Assembly (NCBI GenBank): GCA_002989075.1
Contig: PSQN01000005.1
Coordinates: forward strand, 62,001 to 126,000
Reading direction: 5' to 3'
DNA: 64,000 nucleotides
From: Arthonia radiata
Lineage: Eukaryota; Ascomycota; Arthoniomycetes; Arthoniales; Arthoniaceae
In this document: one piece after another, positions 22,100 to 33,732 of the stretch
How positions within the stretch are numbered: the first letter of the stretch is position 1
Layout of the letters: each line of letters opens with the position of its first letter
Made by a program: the position numbers and the translations under genes
Notes under the pieces: model-generated
Told to the model about the DNA's origin: nothing
Databases searched by the model: none
What the model saw: the letters and a program-made list of their open reading frames with translations, nothing else

Positions 22100-22505
22100 T
22101 GCCTATCCGTAAAAAGGGATCTGAAGAAGTCCTCGGGTCCGATCACCTTCACCCAACGGTCAGTTTTGAAGAAGGCATGCAACAGCAGCGCCCAGCCTCA
22201 GCGGACGAAATGATTCTTGACATGGAAATACTTGGATTCCTCCGCTCCCAGGCTTTCATTGGAGCTAAGAATAGGCGTTGGGCTACCTGCCTCTCACGTA
22301 AGCAAATCGTCTACAGCAATCAAGCTTGCGTCTCCTGTTGTTCTTCGACAATGATTCTTTCTCTCGAGACAAGCGTGGATAAGAGACATTCCCAACAGCT
22401 TTCGCGCGGCTCATTGGGGGCGCAAGTATCGCCATGGCCAGGACTTCTTGTAACGCAAATTTCTTGGCCATTGTCAGATTTGTTTTACTTTTGCGTCCTG
22501 CATGA
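22099..22505 (+). CDS. doubtful small gene, about 101 residues with one intron
   Basis: ATG 22099 opens MPIRKKGSEEVLGSDHLH...; a GTAAGC donor at 22298 and a CCCAACAG acceptor ending at 22398 would join exon 22099-22297 to 22399-22505 in phase, giving a tail FARLIGGASIAMART and a hydrophobic C-terminus (FLAIVRFVLLLRPA). No CTRAC branch site is evident and no family is recognised, so this is a low-confidence proposal. Confidence 0.28.
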
Positions 22506-23502
22506 GTCCAATCATTATTGAACGTCTCCCCCCGCTCCTATGTCGAAACAGAAGCTGCACCACTTGGAACGGTCTTCGTAGGCCACGGTTCGAGGTCAAG
22601 CGGGGAAAGGCGTACGCGAGCGTTCGCTTCGAGCCGCGATAAACAGCGTGGCGCTTAGAGAGCCCCATGAACTACTTGCGCGGGAGGAAAGGCGGCTGCC
22701 CACGTATGTACAGCTGCAAATGTATGCCTTGTTGACATTCTTGGCTGTGAGGTGGACACCTTTGTATGTTCGGCAGAGCGCGTCAACACGCCGACGGACC
22801 TTGGCGATAGGAGACATGCACTTGAACAAGGAAACCGGGATGTTTTCAATTCAGTGAAGTCAGGACGTTGGGCCCGTCTGGACCCCGTGCGACTAGGATT
22901 GCTGTAAAGGGTATGGCAGTATACAGCTCATTCGGAGAAAAGACAGCGTAGTCCGTGCACTTGATACTCAATCGATCCAGTTCTCAAGAGCAAGGAGTAA
23001 ATCTTTAAAGTTAGACTTGCACCCCATGCACAATCAGCATGACTTCGTCAAAATTGACGTTGACGACCATCGACATACATAATTACCATTATCTCTCTGA
23101 TTGGAGCCTCGCGACGTGACTGTACTGCCATTGTTAATCCACCCTGCAGCCACTCGACGCTTCAAGCTCTAAAGTTCGCCAAATTTCCCGGCGAAATATA
23201 CAAATCGCCGACAGAATACAGCTGTTCAGTCTTTTTGTAGAGGCAGGCGTGAGTATACATGCCGTCGTAGAGAGGAGAACGTAAGGCGTTGAGACTCAGC
23301 AGAGAGCTCAAACTATTTCATGCTGTCAAGAAAAATGATCATACAGTGCTTTGATGCAAGATGTGACTCTCTACAGACGCTGTACGCATGCCGCCGCCAT
23401 ATGCAAGATGCGGCCAAACTCCACGCTGTAAGTCAAAATCGCTCGGCCGTATAGCTACATACAACTCTCTCAATTACGCTGCTTCTCTGCCATTTCCGAG
23501 AC
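22506..23502. other. intergenic, about 1 kb, 3' flank of the cyk3-like gene
   Basis: Short frames only. No repeat or RNA gene recognised. Confidence 0.4.
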
Positions 23503-26500
23503 TCAAGTGGCCTCCCATTCACCCCATACACACCATCTCGCACTCCTGTCCGCCAGCACGAGGCCCCTCCATGTCCCTCGCTCTCCAATCTTGATAATTG
23601 TCTCCCAGGAGCTGCCAGCACGACATGCGCCTCCCTCCTCTTCCTTGGCCGCTTGATTCATCTTGCGCGTCATCCGCATGATTTTACCATTTGGACTTTG
23701 TATAGCGAGCTTAGCTGGCTTCTCCTTGCCATCCTTGCTCGCGCCACTAGAATCCGATGCGTTGGAAGGGTTGGAATAAGCAGAACCGGAGACTGACGCG
23801 CTGGCCATTGACATGGCACTGCTAGGCCGTGCAATACTCATTGCGCTGGTGGGCCGGCTAGGCGACCCAGGGCGTGATTCGGCGACTGAGCGATGCGGGT
23901 TTGTTTGTCCTGATGAATGCTGCCGCACGGAGAAGACAAAGGTGTTGTTGAGTGCGAGGTTGCGGCACAGCGGGCCTACGACGTATAGCTCATGTCTGAG
24001 TGCATGTGGGGTCGGGTGCCGGAGGAAAAAGTCGTACGGAGGGTTGTCGCCACCGTCGTGGATGAGCGGCAATGCCAACGCTAGCGAATGTGGGTTCTTG
24101 TGAATGCCCTGCATGAGCCCACGTTTCCCAGCGTAGACGTTGAGGATGCCTCGCGGGGCGTTATTGGATGATGAGGGGAGAACAGCTTTGATGGTGTATC
24201 GCTTCAGAGGTTGAGGATCATGAGGAAGGGTAATGTATTCTGCCTGTGCAAGAGCACGCTTTCTTTCGGTGTCGCCTGACTCAAAGTAGTCGCCATCGGC
24301 ATCTCGTGCAAAGGACTGAGATTCTATTTCTGCGTGAAGCTCGGTGTCGTCGGGAACTATAACTTGGATGTGCGACATGTCGAGCTTTTCCAGATGCAAC
24401 AAACTGATATCGTAATCCCACATGGCACAGCCGTTCTTAAAAAAGGCCGGGCAGGCCACAGGCAGCGCCAGAAGTACATCATGAGAAAGCGGATGCACAA
24501 TGTGCTGCTGCTCGGGAAGAAGTGGAACATGAGTATAGCAGAAGTCGAGCGGCCGTGCGAGAAAGTACCAACTGTCTGCGATCTGATTGCTTGCAGAGGA
24601 GTATGCATTCCGGCGTGGATTGGTCGGGCTGGCGAGTGCGCAATCCATCATGCGCCACTCTCCATCCACAATGACGGCGTTCCACCAGTGATTGGGATGC
24701 GCAGCAGCTTCGTGAAGGTCCTGCGTCATGAAGACTTCACCTGGCGCTTTGAGATAACCGCGCACAACCTCTGCGTGCATGCCAACGGCAACGCACATCT
24801 CAGCGACCAGCGTTGCGATCTCCTCAGAGCACCCTCTTCTTGAGACGATGACTCGGCGGGGGTCGATGTTGCCCTGGTAGTCTTCTTCCCACGCGATGCG
24901 TTCCGACACCCAAGTAAAAATTGATCGAAGTCGCTGTACTTCGCTACGATGTTGGCGACAAAGATAGGTCTGTGCTAAAGAGGTTGCGTTGATCATCGAT
25001 GGAAGATTCGTCACGAACCTAGCGCTCTTATCAACCAAAGCAAGGCTGCCCGTGGCAAAGTCAGTAGGATCACATATTGGATAGCCGTCTGCGCTTTCAT
25101 CACCTTCAGCAGTCTCGTTGAGGATGTCAACTGGATTCATGACCGGAATGTCGAGCATCTGGCACCGCTCGGCCCTTTCATTCCGCTCGTTGCGGCTTAG
25201 TGAGTTCGATCGATTAACGTCCCGGCGCGTCTGAACCCAGTCTATGCCATTACCCTGGCCACCACCGCCACCTCCAAGGCCCATGTCTTGCGCAGGATGC
25301 CTCGATCGGCCTCCGGATATTGAGGTAATTCCGTCAAGCATACTCTTAGGCCGTGGAGGTCGCTCTCTGCTCGTGTCTGTCCCAATGTTACTTCGAGCGC
25401 CTGCAGCGCTTGTCCGCGCAGAGTCCTTGATCCTTTGAAACAAGCCTCTCTTCTTCGCGATCGGAGATGCTAGCCCACCCAGCAGACCACCTTGCTCGGC
25501 GCTGTTGCCGTTACTCAAATCAGCTCTCATGTTCGAAGCGTGGCTGGAGTGATATGAGAAGCCGCTCATCGAAGTACCAGGTCGTCGCGGATCCATCGCC
25601 GACTGTGGTCGATCGGGTTCATCTTGACCAAACTTTCGTCTCGCCCAGCTACCAGCACTTGTTGCACTGAAGCCGCCAGCCGAGTGCCCACTCATCAGAG
25701 ACTGGCTCGTAGCAGAGGTGCCGTTGCTGGCGTCAGTACTACTACTCTGAGCGGTTGACGAGGCATTTGTCACGCTGGACTTGTTTGTGAAAGTTCTGGC
25801 CAGACGGTCTTTGCCAAGCTCATAAGCTGACTTGCGCTCGCGCAATCCACGCCGGGAAAAGGCTCTGCCAATGCTGCCCACTCTGCTACTCGGTCGAGCT
25901 CGATCGCCACAGGATGTGCCAGGTCTGGATTGTTGGGCGTACGAGCTGCCTGGCCTTGAGCTCGAGTGCAAAGAGGGTGGTCTTGAGTGCTTTACCCGCT
26001 GCTGCGTTTGAGAGGGCTGACTTTCAGCTAATGATCCTGTGCGATGCAGCTCATTCAGGCGTCGTTCCATTCGCTCCACATAGCTGCTGAGCTGGTGGTC
26101 GTAATTCTCCTGGGGTTTCGTTATAGGATCTTCTGCGAAATGCAGGGTTGATTCTGCTTGGCCCAGGCCCATTGACGTGTTCGGTCTCTGTTCGCATGCT
26201 GACTGATACACTTGGTCGAAAGTATCCGGAGACCATACTTCCGTTTGCTCCTCTGGTTCCGCGACTTGATCGTACTGCTCGTCGATGTTGTCGTTTCGAC
26301 CATCCACCCCCATACCATCCAGCGACGTCATCACGTCGTTCATTGCGTCCCTGAAAGGAGACGGTGTAAAGCCGGTATGATGGCTTGGTGCGGGGGATGG
26401 AGTTCTCGGTGGTCGATAGGGTGTGTAGGTGCGTGCGGGTGGCGGAGGCGGGTCTGTGTCAGCTTCTATGAACGGATGACGAGTGTATGCCACGCGATGT

Positions 26501-27338
26501 GCGGGTGGTGGAGGGGGTGGAGGTGAGGCTTCAGGTTCATATTGCTCTTCAGGTTCCTGGTCGAAGTATGTCGGCACCGGTGAGAGAGCGCGATCATACT
26601 CATGTTCTTGGTTGAAATAGTCGGGCATTGGCGACACGGAGCGACATTGTTGTGCATTTTGTGACCTATAAGACCCTTGGCGAGAGTTCAATGACTCGTC
26701 CGTCATGTCTCGCATTGGCTTTGCGGGCGATCGGTGGCCTCCACCCCTCGCTATAGGCTGAGGTATCTTGGGGGAGGGTGGCCGGCTCTGCTCTACTCTG
26801 GGTGGAGGCCAGCTGTGCTCTGGCTTCTTCATCGAAGAGTATGGCTTTGTTGTCGATTTCTTAATGTTCGGCGTGGAGGATCGAGATTGTACATCACGCG
26901 CGGCAGCGTGGGGATTCGGTGCGCCGGCGGCGGCGTGAGCTGAAAAAGGCTTGCGAAACACGCTCTTCGATTTGATTGTCGCAGCTGGCGTGTTCTGGCC
27001 TGAGCTTGATGGTGTTGATGTTTTACTGCCGGGCATGGGGCTCGCATGACGGATCGCGGGCATGAAAGTCTGGTCCAGAACTTTCACGAAATTTGATGGG
27101 AATTTGCCGACCATACGTGGGTCACGCTTCAACCTGCCCGTCCACCATGACCCATCTCCTGCATTCAAGCATTCGATGTAGTCGCCTTCGAGAAAGCCCA
27201 GGTCGCGCTTCGTCTACTCGTGAAAGTCAGTAGTCTGGCCTCGCTGCTCAGCCGGATCACACTACTTGCCTCTCCACCAAATGAGTAGACGGCTTTCACC
27301 CAGCAAGGAAACTTCGCAGGGAGCTCTGGTCCATTCAT
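23503..27338 (-). CDS. cyk3: Cyk3-like cytokinesis protein: SH3 plus transglutaminase-like domain
   Basis: About 1259 residues. Exon 1 is 27338-27270 (MNGPELPAKFPCWVKAVYSF), exon 2 is 27213-23503. The 56-nt intron has GC-AG borders (GCAAGT...GAGTAG), fixed by the SH3 domain reading cleanly across it (VKAVYSFGGE/TKRDLGFLEG, then NAGDGSWWTGRL and VGKFPSNFVKVL). A disordered, Pro/Ser/Arg-rich middle of about 650 residues follows (PPPPPPAHR runs). The transglutaminase-like core lies near residues 780-880: FTWVSERIAWEEDY, RRGCSEEIATLVAEM (Cys), PNHWWNAVIVDGEW (His) and MMDCALAS (Asp). In yeasts Cyk3 acts at the bud neck or division septum to stimulate chitin synthase and septation; the SH3 binds Pro-rich partners and the fold is generally thought non-enzymatic. 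Here a Cys-His-Asp set is nonetheless in place. Confidence 0.88.
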
Positions 27339-27776
27339 GCTGGCCTAAGTGGACCGCGAGACACGGGAGGCTTGCGATTTGGAATGCACAGTAGCTCTCA
27401 GTCGAGCTTTCACATGCCTCTTCCTCATGCGATCATTTTCATTCCCAGAAGCGAGGCCGGACGTCGCCAGCACTTGCGCGCAGAGCAAGCAAGTTATCGC
27501 GTTAAACTTGTTGTATGTGCAGAAGGTGCGCTTCGTGAATTCCAGTAGATGCAGATGTATAGTCCTTGGCGCGCACGCACTAACCACGGTCGGAGTTTAT
27601 TTACGTGTGTTGCCATGACAGCAATGGACAGGGTCCACTAGAATTCGAAAAAGTTGCACACAATTTGTGTAAGGTTAGATTGTCTCGAGGGTGCGATCAT
27701 AAGATAGAGATGATACAACACAATCCAAGATTGAAGTCTTCGTCAATACTCGTACACGCAATGAACCCGATCACCA
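27339..27776. other. intergenic between cyk3-like gene and cysteinyl-tRNA synthetase
   Basis: About 440 bp: promoter of the cyk3-like gene and 3' flank of the synthetase, both minus strand. No motif stands out. Confidence 0.4.
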
Positions 27777-30420
27777 TCAGCTACTTCGAGCTTGTTTTTG
27801 CTTCCACTGGTCATGACGCTTTTTCTGCAGCTCCCATTCCTTCTTCAATGACTTCGTCTTGTTCTTTGTGAGATCACTTCCGTCAAAGAGCTTAGTCGGA
27901 ATACCGTCGTCGCCCCAAGCGCCGAACTCGCCTCTTCGCTCATCTGTCTTGAACATCTCCACGGGATCCTGCTTCGCTTTCTCGTCTATCTCCGCTTCCT
28001 TGCGAGCCTTTTCCTCCTGCCTTTTCCGATCTTGCTCGAATTTCTCCTTCTTTCGCTGATCGGCCTGTGACCTGGCCTCGACTAGCTCAGCATCGAGAGG
28101 ACGGACAATGGCGGGCTGACCTTCTTCGACCGAGTCCTCAAGGTATATGCCCAGATCCCAAAGCCACTCATCTCTGATCTTGTCGCAAAGCCTGAGATAC
28201 TCTGCGACATCAGCATCTGCGGAGACTAATCTTCGAATCGTTTCATGGACATTCTGAACTACGGCTGCGCTTGTCGGGGAGGTGTCTCCAGCTTCTCTCT
28301 GCATTTTTTCGTCGAGCTGCTGCAATGCTTCTGCAGACCAACCTAAGCCGACACCATTCGTCGCTGCAGATTTTGCTTTCCGCTGCTTCAAACCGCGGTT
28401 GGCGCGCAACCTCACCTCGTCGCGTAGGCCTGCCACTGCATAAACACCAGTTCGAAGGTCATTCGAAATGTCTAAGCCCGACCAGCCAATGCTTTCATGG
28501 GTGCTGTCTGGGGCGCCCGGGCCAGTCGCGTTCAAACCAAAGATGTTAGTCATGCGCGTCACCCACTTGGCAACCTCTATCGTTAGGTCTGCAGATAATG
28601 TTACCTTTTCTACACTGTTGTATGAGGTTATAAGCTCAACAATGGCCCTCAGTGCTCTTGGAGTATCAAAAGAATCTGCAAGACCTTCATGAGTCTCATT
28701 TTGTGCCTTTGCGAGAGCGGCCTTCAGCTTCAGGGTGGCTTCAGATTTACTCTTCGTGCTGTCAGACATGGTCTCAGACGTCGACATTCTACGCTTAACA
28801 TCTTTGGCTTTCAAGAAGAAGTTCGTCAGCGTGCGCTCGCAATTTGCAACTTCTTTAAGCATGCCGTCCGTGATTTCCATCGGACTGCTCCAGTTTCCCA
28901 TGAGGAAGGTCAGACGCGTCGTTCGGGCTGTCCTGCTCTTTAGGTCTTCTCTGATGGTGGTGAAATTCTTCAACGACTTCGACATCTTGTGTCCGCCAAT
29001 ATGAAGGTGGCCCATGTGCAAGAAATAGTTGATCCATTGGCTGCCACAGCCTGGCTTATGATCAGGATGCGAGTGCCAATAGGCCTCGCTTTGTGCTAGC
29101 TCGTTGTCATGATGCGGAAAAGCAAGGTCAATGCCGCCTGAGTGAATGTCGATAGTCTGTCCGAGTTCTTTGGATGCCATCGCTGAGCACTCGATATGCC
29201 AACCAGGCCGGCCTTTGCCCCAAGGACTTGGCCAAGCAGGTTCTCCCGGCTTCGAAGCCTTCCATAGGGCAAAATCGGCGTCTGACCGCTTTGCGCCACC
29301 TTTGCTCAGGGCACCCTCCCCATCCGCTTGTAGTTCTTTGTCCCCTCGATTCCAAGGCTGCAGCCTTGCATATGGGCGACCAGCTTGCTCGAACTTATCA
29401 ATGCTGAAATAGACGGATCCATCGATTTCATACGCAAAGCCGTTTTCGATCACCCGCTGAACGAATTGCACGATAGGCTCGCCGTACTCGGTCACCCGCG
29501 TTAGCGCATTTGGGCGCCGCACGTTAAGTCGATCCATATCTTCGAAAAAGCGCGCCTCGTATTTCCGCGCAATAGCATTGAACGGCGTATGATCATCATG
29601 ATCGAAAGTCTTGCCGAGCTTGGCATCTAGAAATGGCTTCAAGACATCCTGAGCGTTGTTCCAGAAACCGGGATGAATCTCGCCTGAAGCTGAATGAGCT
29701 CGTAACGCAAGATGGGCCTTTATTAGGATGTTCATGTCACGCTTCATTTTGGCTTCGTCGTCACTTGCAGGTTGTCCGTTGGCCTTGATAAATGTTAAGT
29801 GGGTTTCGTAGTGTTGTTCTATGTCATCTGCGAAGGTAGACTCATTGTAAGTAATGTTGGGAAACTTCTTCTTGAGAAACTGATGAAAAGCCTCGGTAGT
29901 GGTTTCGCGTGCGCTTTGAGGAGTCGCCGACTTTGCGAAATCGCTGAATAGCTTTTCTTCGCGAGCCTTTACGATGATCTTGTCGTCTACATCGGTAATA
30001 TTCATCACAAACCGAACATCATAGTTGAAGTAATCGGATAAGATCCTTCGTATTATGTCTGTAGATACATAATTGCGGGCATGGCCGACGTGGGCATCAT
30101 CGTAGACCGTAGGCCCACATGCATACCACGTGATCCTCTTGCCATCTGGGTCGAGCGGGACAAGGGGAGTTTTTGTCAGAGTTAGAGAATTATAGACAGT
30201 CAACTAGTTCCTGAATGTGAGTGTTATGTCTCGAAGAGTACGGAACAGCAGTCAATGGCCTCACTTTCGGTTCTTGTTCTTGACGATACGGAGCGGGTTT
30301 ACTCCATTCAGGCTGCGTGCGTTTTGTGCCGGTGGCCATGAGGCGGATCGGAGCGAGAAGGGCTGAATGTGATCTGATCGAAGGCTGACATCTGAGATGT
30401 GCAAAAAGTCTCAATGGCAT
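27777..30420 (-). CDS. cysteinyl-tRNA synthetase, probably dual-targeted, 2 exons
   Basis: Charges tRNA-Cys. Exon 1 is 30420-30265, exon 2 is 30203-27777; the 61-nt intron (GTGAGG...ACTAG) joins in phase 0 and gives about 860 residues. Class I signatures: HVGHARNY near residue 90, KMSKS near 458, zinc ligands in YACGPTVY, HIECSAM and AFPHHDNE. The C-terminus is a Lys/Glu-rich eukaryotic extension (EKFEQDRKRQEEKARKE). Exon 1 offers two in-frame starts: ATG 30420 adds 27 residues rich in Arg, Leu and Ser (MPLRLFAHLRCQPSIRSHS), a mitochondrial presequence, while ATG 30339 (MATGTKRTQPEW) starts the cytosolic form. Fungi often use one gene for both compartments; dual use here is inference. Confidence 0.95.
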
Positions 30421-32068
30421 GTCATGGCGCAAAAGGCAAATGCGCAGTCATCTTAGGTTTGTTACGCATGCTGACTGTTGCTGGTCTGGGGCAACATTGG
30501 ACGAATCCGGAGATGGCTTGGCAGGGTTTCATGATCGATAATATCGTTGCAGCCGAAGCGGCGGTGAGTGGCGCGATCAGCCAATCCTTCCTTGCAGTCC
30601 TTCACTTTCTCACTGCATCAACTTCCCTGCGAACAGCTACGCAGCAGCCGCTCCGTGCGGCAACATGCTGCACAACATAGCGATGCACGAGGCAATCGTT
30701 TACAGGCACAGTCAAAGTGTCTGAGAGAAGGCGGACGTGCAGCGTAATAGCGCCCTGTCTTCAGCGAGCAACTGCCATGGCCGAGCCCCATTTCGGTGCT
30801 CGCCACCGCACAGACTCGAGACTTTTGCGCAATGCGCGTTGATCGAGCCGGCTGTGGGCATTGATCATGCGATCGTATCTCACACCACCGCATAGACATC
30901 CGCTGCAATATACTCGCACACAGCTGTGCACGCTGGTGCTCTCTGCGCATCGCTTTTGAGCTCCATGAGGCATTTTCGAGACGTGAAGATGCGATAGCCA
31001 CATCCAGTGAACCACAGATGTAGCATTGGACTGCGAAGGCAATCTGCCGATTGTCATTCATCAAGTAAGACCCGCCAGATTCGACGTGTTCTGGAAAAGT
31101 ACGAGACATCGACGATCTGTCAGCCGTTCTGTAGACTGCTGACGACTGTGTCGAGGTGTTCGCCATTCTATTGAAGTAGGGATGAAATGGACACTCAAGA
31201 GTTGATCATTGCAGCTTCGGGATGGTGCTAACATTGGGCGCCATCGACTAAGAGATAGCGGAGCCACGTAAGGCATCAGTTGGCTGGCCAACCTGTAGGG
31301 CCAGAACGGCAAGCTGGCTGTGGATGAGGCACGGATGTCTTTTGGAGAGATGGAGGAAGCGCATAGGCGTAGGAGCAGACAGCATGCGGAGGATTGAGCC
31401 ACGTGCGACTTCACCAATTGGCCTTGTCCAGACACAAGCGGTGAGGCTTCGGAATGCATCCGGCGAATATTGGCAACCCATCGTCCAGCGCATTCACCGG
31501 AGTGGTGTTGTGATTGGTGTCTGGGGAGGCAGGCATCTGAAACACATCCAAAACACTGCGAGGGACTCCGTACACTTTTAGCCCGCTTGGTTGGCGCTTG
31601 GACCAGGTACGTACTCTCTACTCTCCAGCGAGCCACCAATTCAATCTCCATCCTGCACAGGCCCTCTTTCTCCAGACCCAGTTTCACCTCCTCCCTCAAA
31701 CCTTCCACGGGAAGAAAGATCGGGGCTCTTCTGGCTGACGGTACGCATTGGATGTGTCTCTGCCGTGCGCCATGAACCAGGTCTGCCTTGACCGCCTTGT
31801 GGCTTTTTTGTGCACCAGCTTGCATTGGCAGGAAAACGAGCCTTGATTCGTGTTGGCTCTTTGCTGACTACAGGCCCGCGTCACACTGTCCCTCTCATGT
31901 CCTCTTTAAGCGTGGTTTGTACGAAGCGTCGCGTCTGAAAAAGCTTCGCTTTCCCATCGATGTCATGCACTCAGCCCGCTGCTCTCGCCTTCACACACGA
32001 CTGTGATCCAGTCGTCCGTGCACATGTGGTGGGTGGGAGTCTGTGTGTGCTGGGCACAATAGGTCACC
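30421..32068. other. divergent intergenic region, 1.65 kb
   Basis: Lies between two divergent starts. A long minus frame at 31061-31825 has no protein-like pattern and is rejected. No repeat or RNA gene seen. Confidence 0.45.
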
Positions 32069-33392
32069 ATGTCGACACCGCAAATTTATCAGGACCATGA
32101 CAAAGCCGTGAGTGCCACGACGTGGGCTTTCGCCAGTCTGTCCGCAATCGTCGTGACGGCGCAGGTACGTTTTCCATCTGCAAGCCATCAACAAAGGGCG
32201 ATGCTGATGGCCCAGGTCGTGGTCAAGCGCGTCAAGCACAGAACTCTGGAACTCGGTGACTGGCTCCTGGTCGCTGCTGCTGTGAGTTTGAAAACCCCGC
32301 CTTTCAGATACGAATACTCATCAGCAACCAGATTGTTGCGTTGGGACAGTCTATCGCAGTGACGGAAGCTGTCAACAATGGGCTCGGGCGAAGCATTGCC
32401 GCCATCACAATGACTAAGCGTGATGCATTCGAGAAGGTATGAAGCTCACAAGCTGCCATCTGTGTCCTCCGATCAAGCACTAATTAACACTACAACAGAG
32501 TCTATATGCTGCACAGATACTTTACGTCTGCGCCGTTGGCCTTGCAAAAACAAGCGCAGCATATGCATCATCTCGCATCTCCACTGTGCCCAAGTTCGTG
32601 GATACTGGCAGAGTGTTGATGCTTTTTGGTGGTTTATGGACCGTCACTGGCATATTGGCGGCGGCATTGCAGTGCGATCCCTTCGGCAGGGCCTGGCAGA
32701 TCGTCTTTTCTACCAAATGCTTCGATCGGGTTTGTCAAGCGCACGTAAACGATTAGCCCTTTTCTAACACCTTATAGCCAGCTTTCTTGTACGCGATTGG
32801 AGCCATGGACTGGGTTTTTGACGTTGCTATAGCGGTCTGGTGCTCACACCTCGCTTCCTCCGTCAACATCTCACGCGGAAAAAAGGTCTCCTTGCTTCTG
32901 GCGTTCTGGTCAAGGCTCCTTTCTGCGCCCTTCCTCATCGCACGCTTTGTCTTGGTGCACACAGTCACCCACAATACCGACACAGCCAAATCGACTGGCA
33001 TCCTCACCATTCTTTCACAGGCTCAAATGAGCATCGCCATATTCACTACCACCCTGCCATATCTTCGGTTGTGGGCTTCGAAGTTTGAAGATGGCCGCTT
33101 CACCACGAACATGCGGATTGTTGTGCGGCGCAGGGCCGCCCGCGCGGCCGCTCTTGCGCCGCTTCAAATCCGTGCTCCAGACAGGCGGTTCATAGACCCT
33201 ACTGCTCGCGCAGGAAGGCACATTTCTGTGCGAGGGTCGATGGCTCACTCGCTGGGCGGGAGCAGCCTTGGATCGGCAAAGATGATCATTAATAAGATGA
33301 CGAGCTTCTGGGTGGAGGAAGAAAGGGCGCCTGAGCGGGACTCAAGGCCACCGGTGCCGAGGATTCAGGAGTCGTTCCTGGAGGACGCTTGA
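32069..33392 (+). CDS. seven-helix fungal rhodopsin-domain integral membrane protein, 5 exons
   Basis: Exons 32069-32164, 32216-32281, 32332-32436, 32499-32729 and 32778-33392, every junction in phase 0, introns 48-62 nt, give about 370 residues. Hydrophobic helices include TWAFASLSAIVVTA, GDWLLVAAA, LMLFGGLWTVTGILAAAL, FLYAIGAMDWVFDVAIAVW, VSLLLAFWSRLLSAPFLIA and AQMSIAIFTTTLPYL, matching the fungal rhodopsin-like domain of PTH11-related receptors. The conserved Cys-Asp-Pro (ALQCDPFGRAWQ) and the cysteine in STKCFD fit the extracellular loop of that family. No N-terminal CFEM domain is present, and no retinal-binding Lys can be claimed. The C-tail is cytosolic, basic then acidic. Ligand unknown. 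Confidence 0.85.
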
Positions 33393-33732
33393 TATGACAC
33401 AAAAAGAGATACCCCATCATACGACGCTTGGGACGGCTTTGAGAGTCGGGGCGCTATTCAGGAATACAACACACCTCAACTACCCCACTTTGACTCGGCA
33501 CAGGCTGAAACGTCCAATGCGTGTTGTCTTCTTGCTACTCTCATGATCTACGCGCGGAGGCCGGAACTTTGCATGCCTGATGACTCGCTAGCATTCGTTA
33601 ATTGTCCGGTGTCGCGGCTGAGACGCTAGCGTTGTGCGCTAAGCCCGCTTGAGGCTGGATGAGATATTGCTGTTAAGACTCCAATCCCTCTCATTCACAG
33701 ACCTCTTGAACCGGCACAGACTTCTACAGCAT
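33393..33732. other. short intergenic, METTL25-like promoter
   Basis: About 340 bp between two plus-strand genes. The open frame of the next gene extends back to 33649 without an ATG; translation more likely starts at 33733. Confidence 0.4.

Noticed and set aside
22590-22605. tRNA B-box-like GGTTCGAGGTC
   Set aside because: Consensus broken at the pyrimidine positions and no A box upstream.
31061-31825. 254-codon minus-strand frame between cysteinyl-tRNA synthetase and the rhodopsin-domain gene
   Set aside because: No domain, low-information composition rich in Ser, Arg and Cys, overlapped by other frames, no splice partner; looks like chance in GC-rich promoter DNA.
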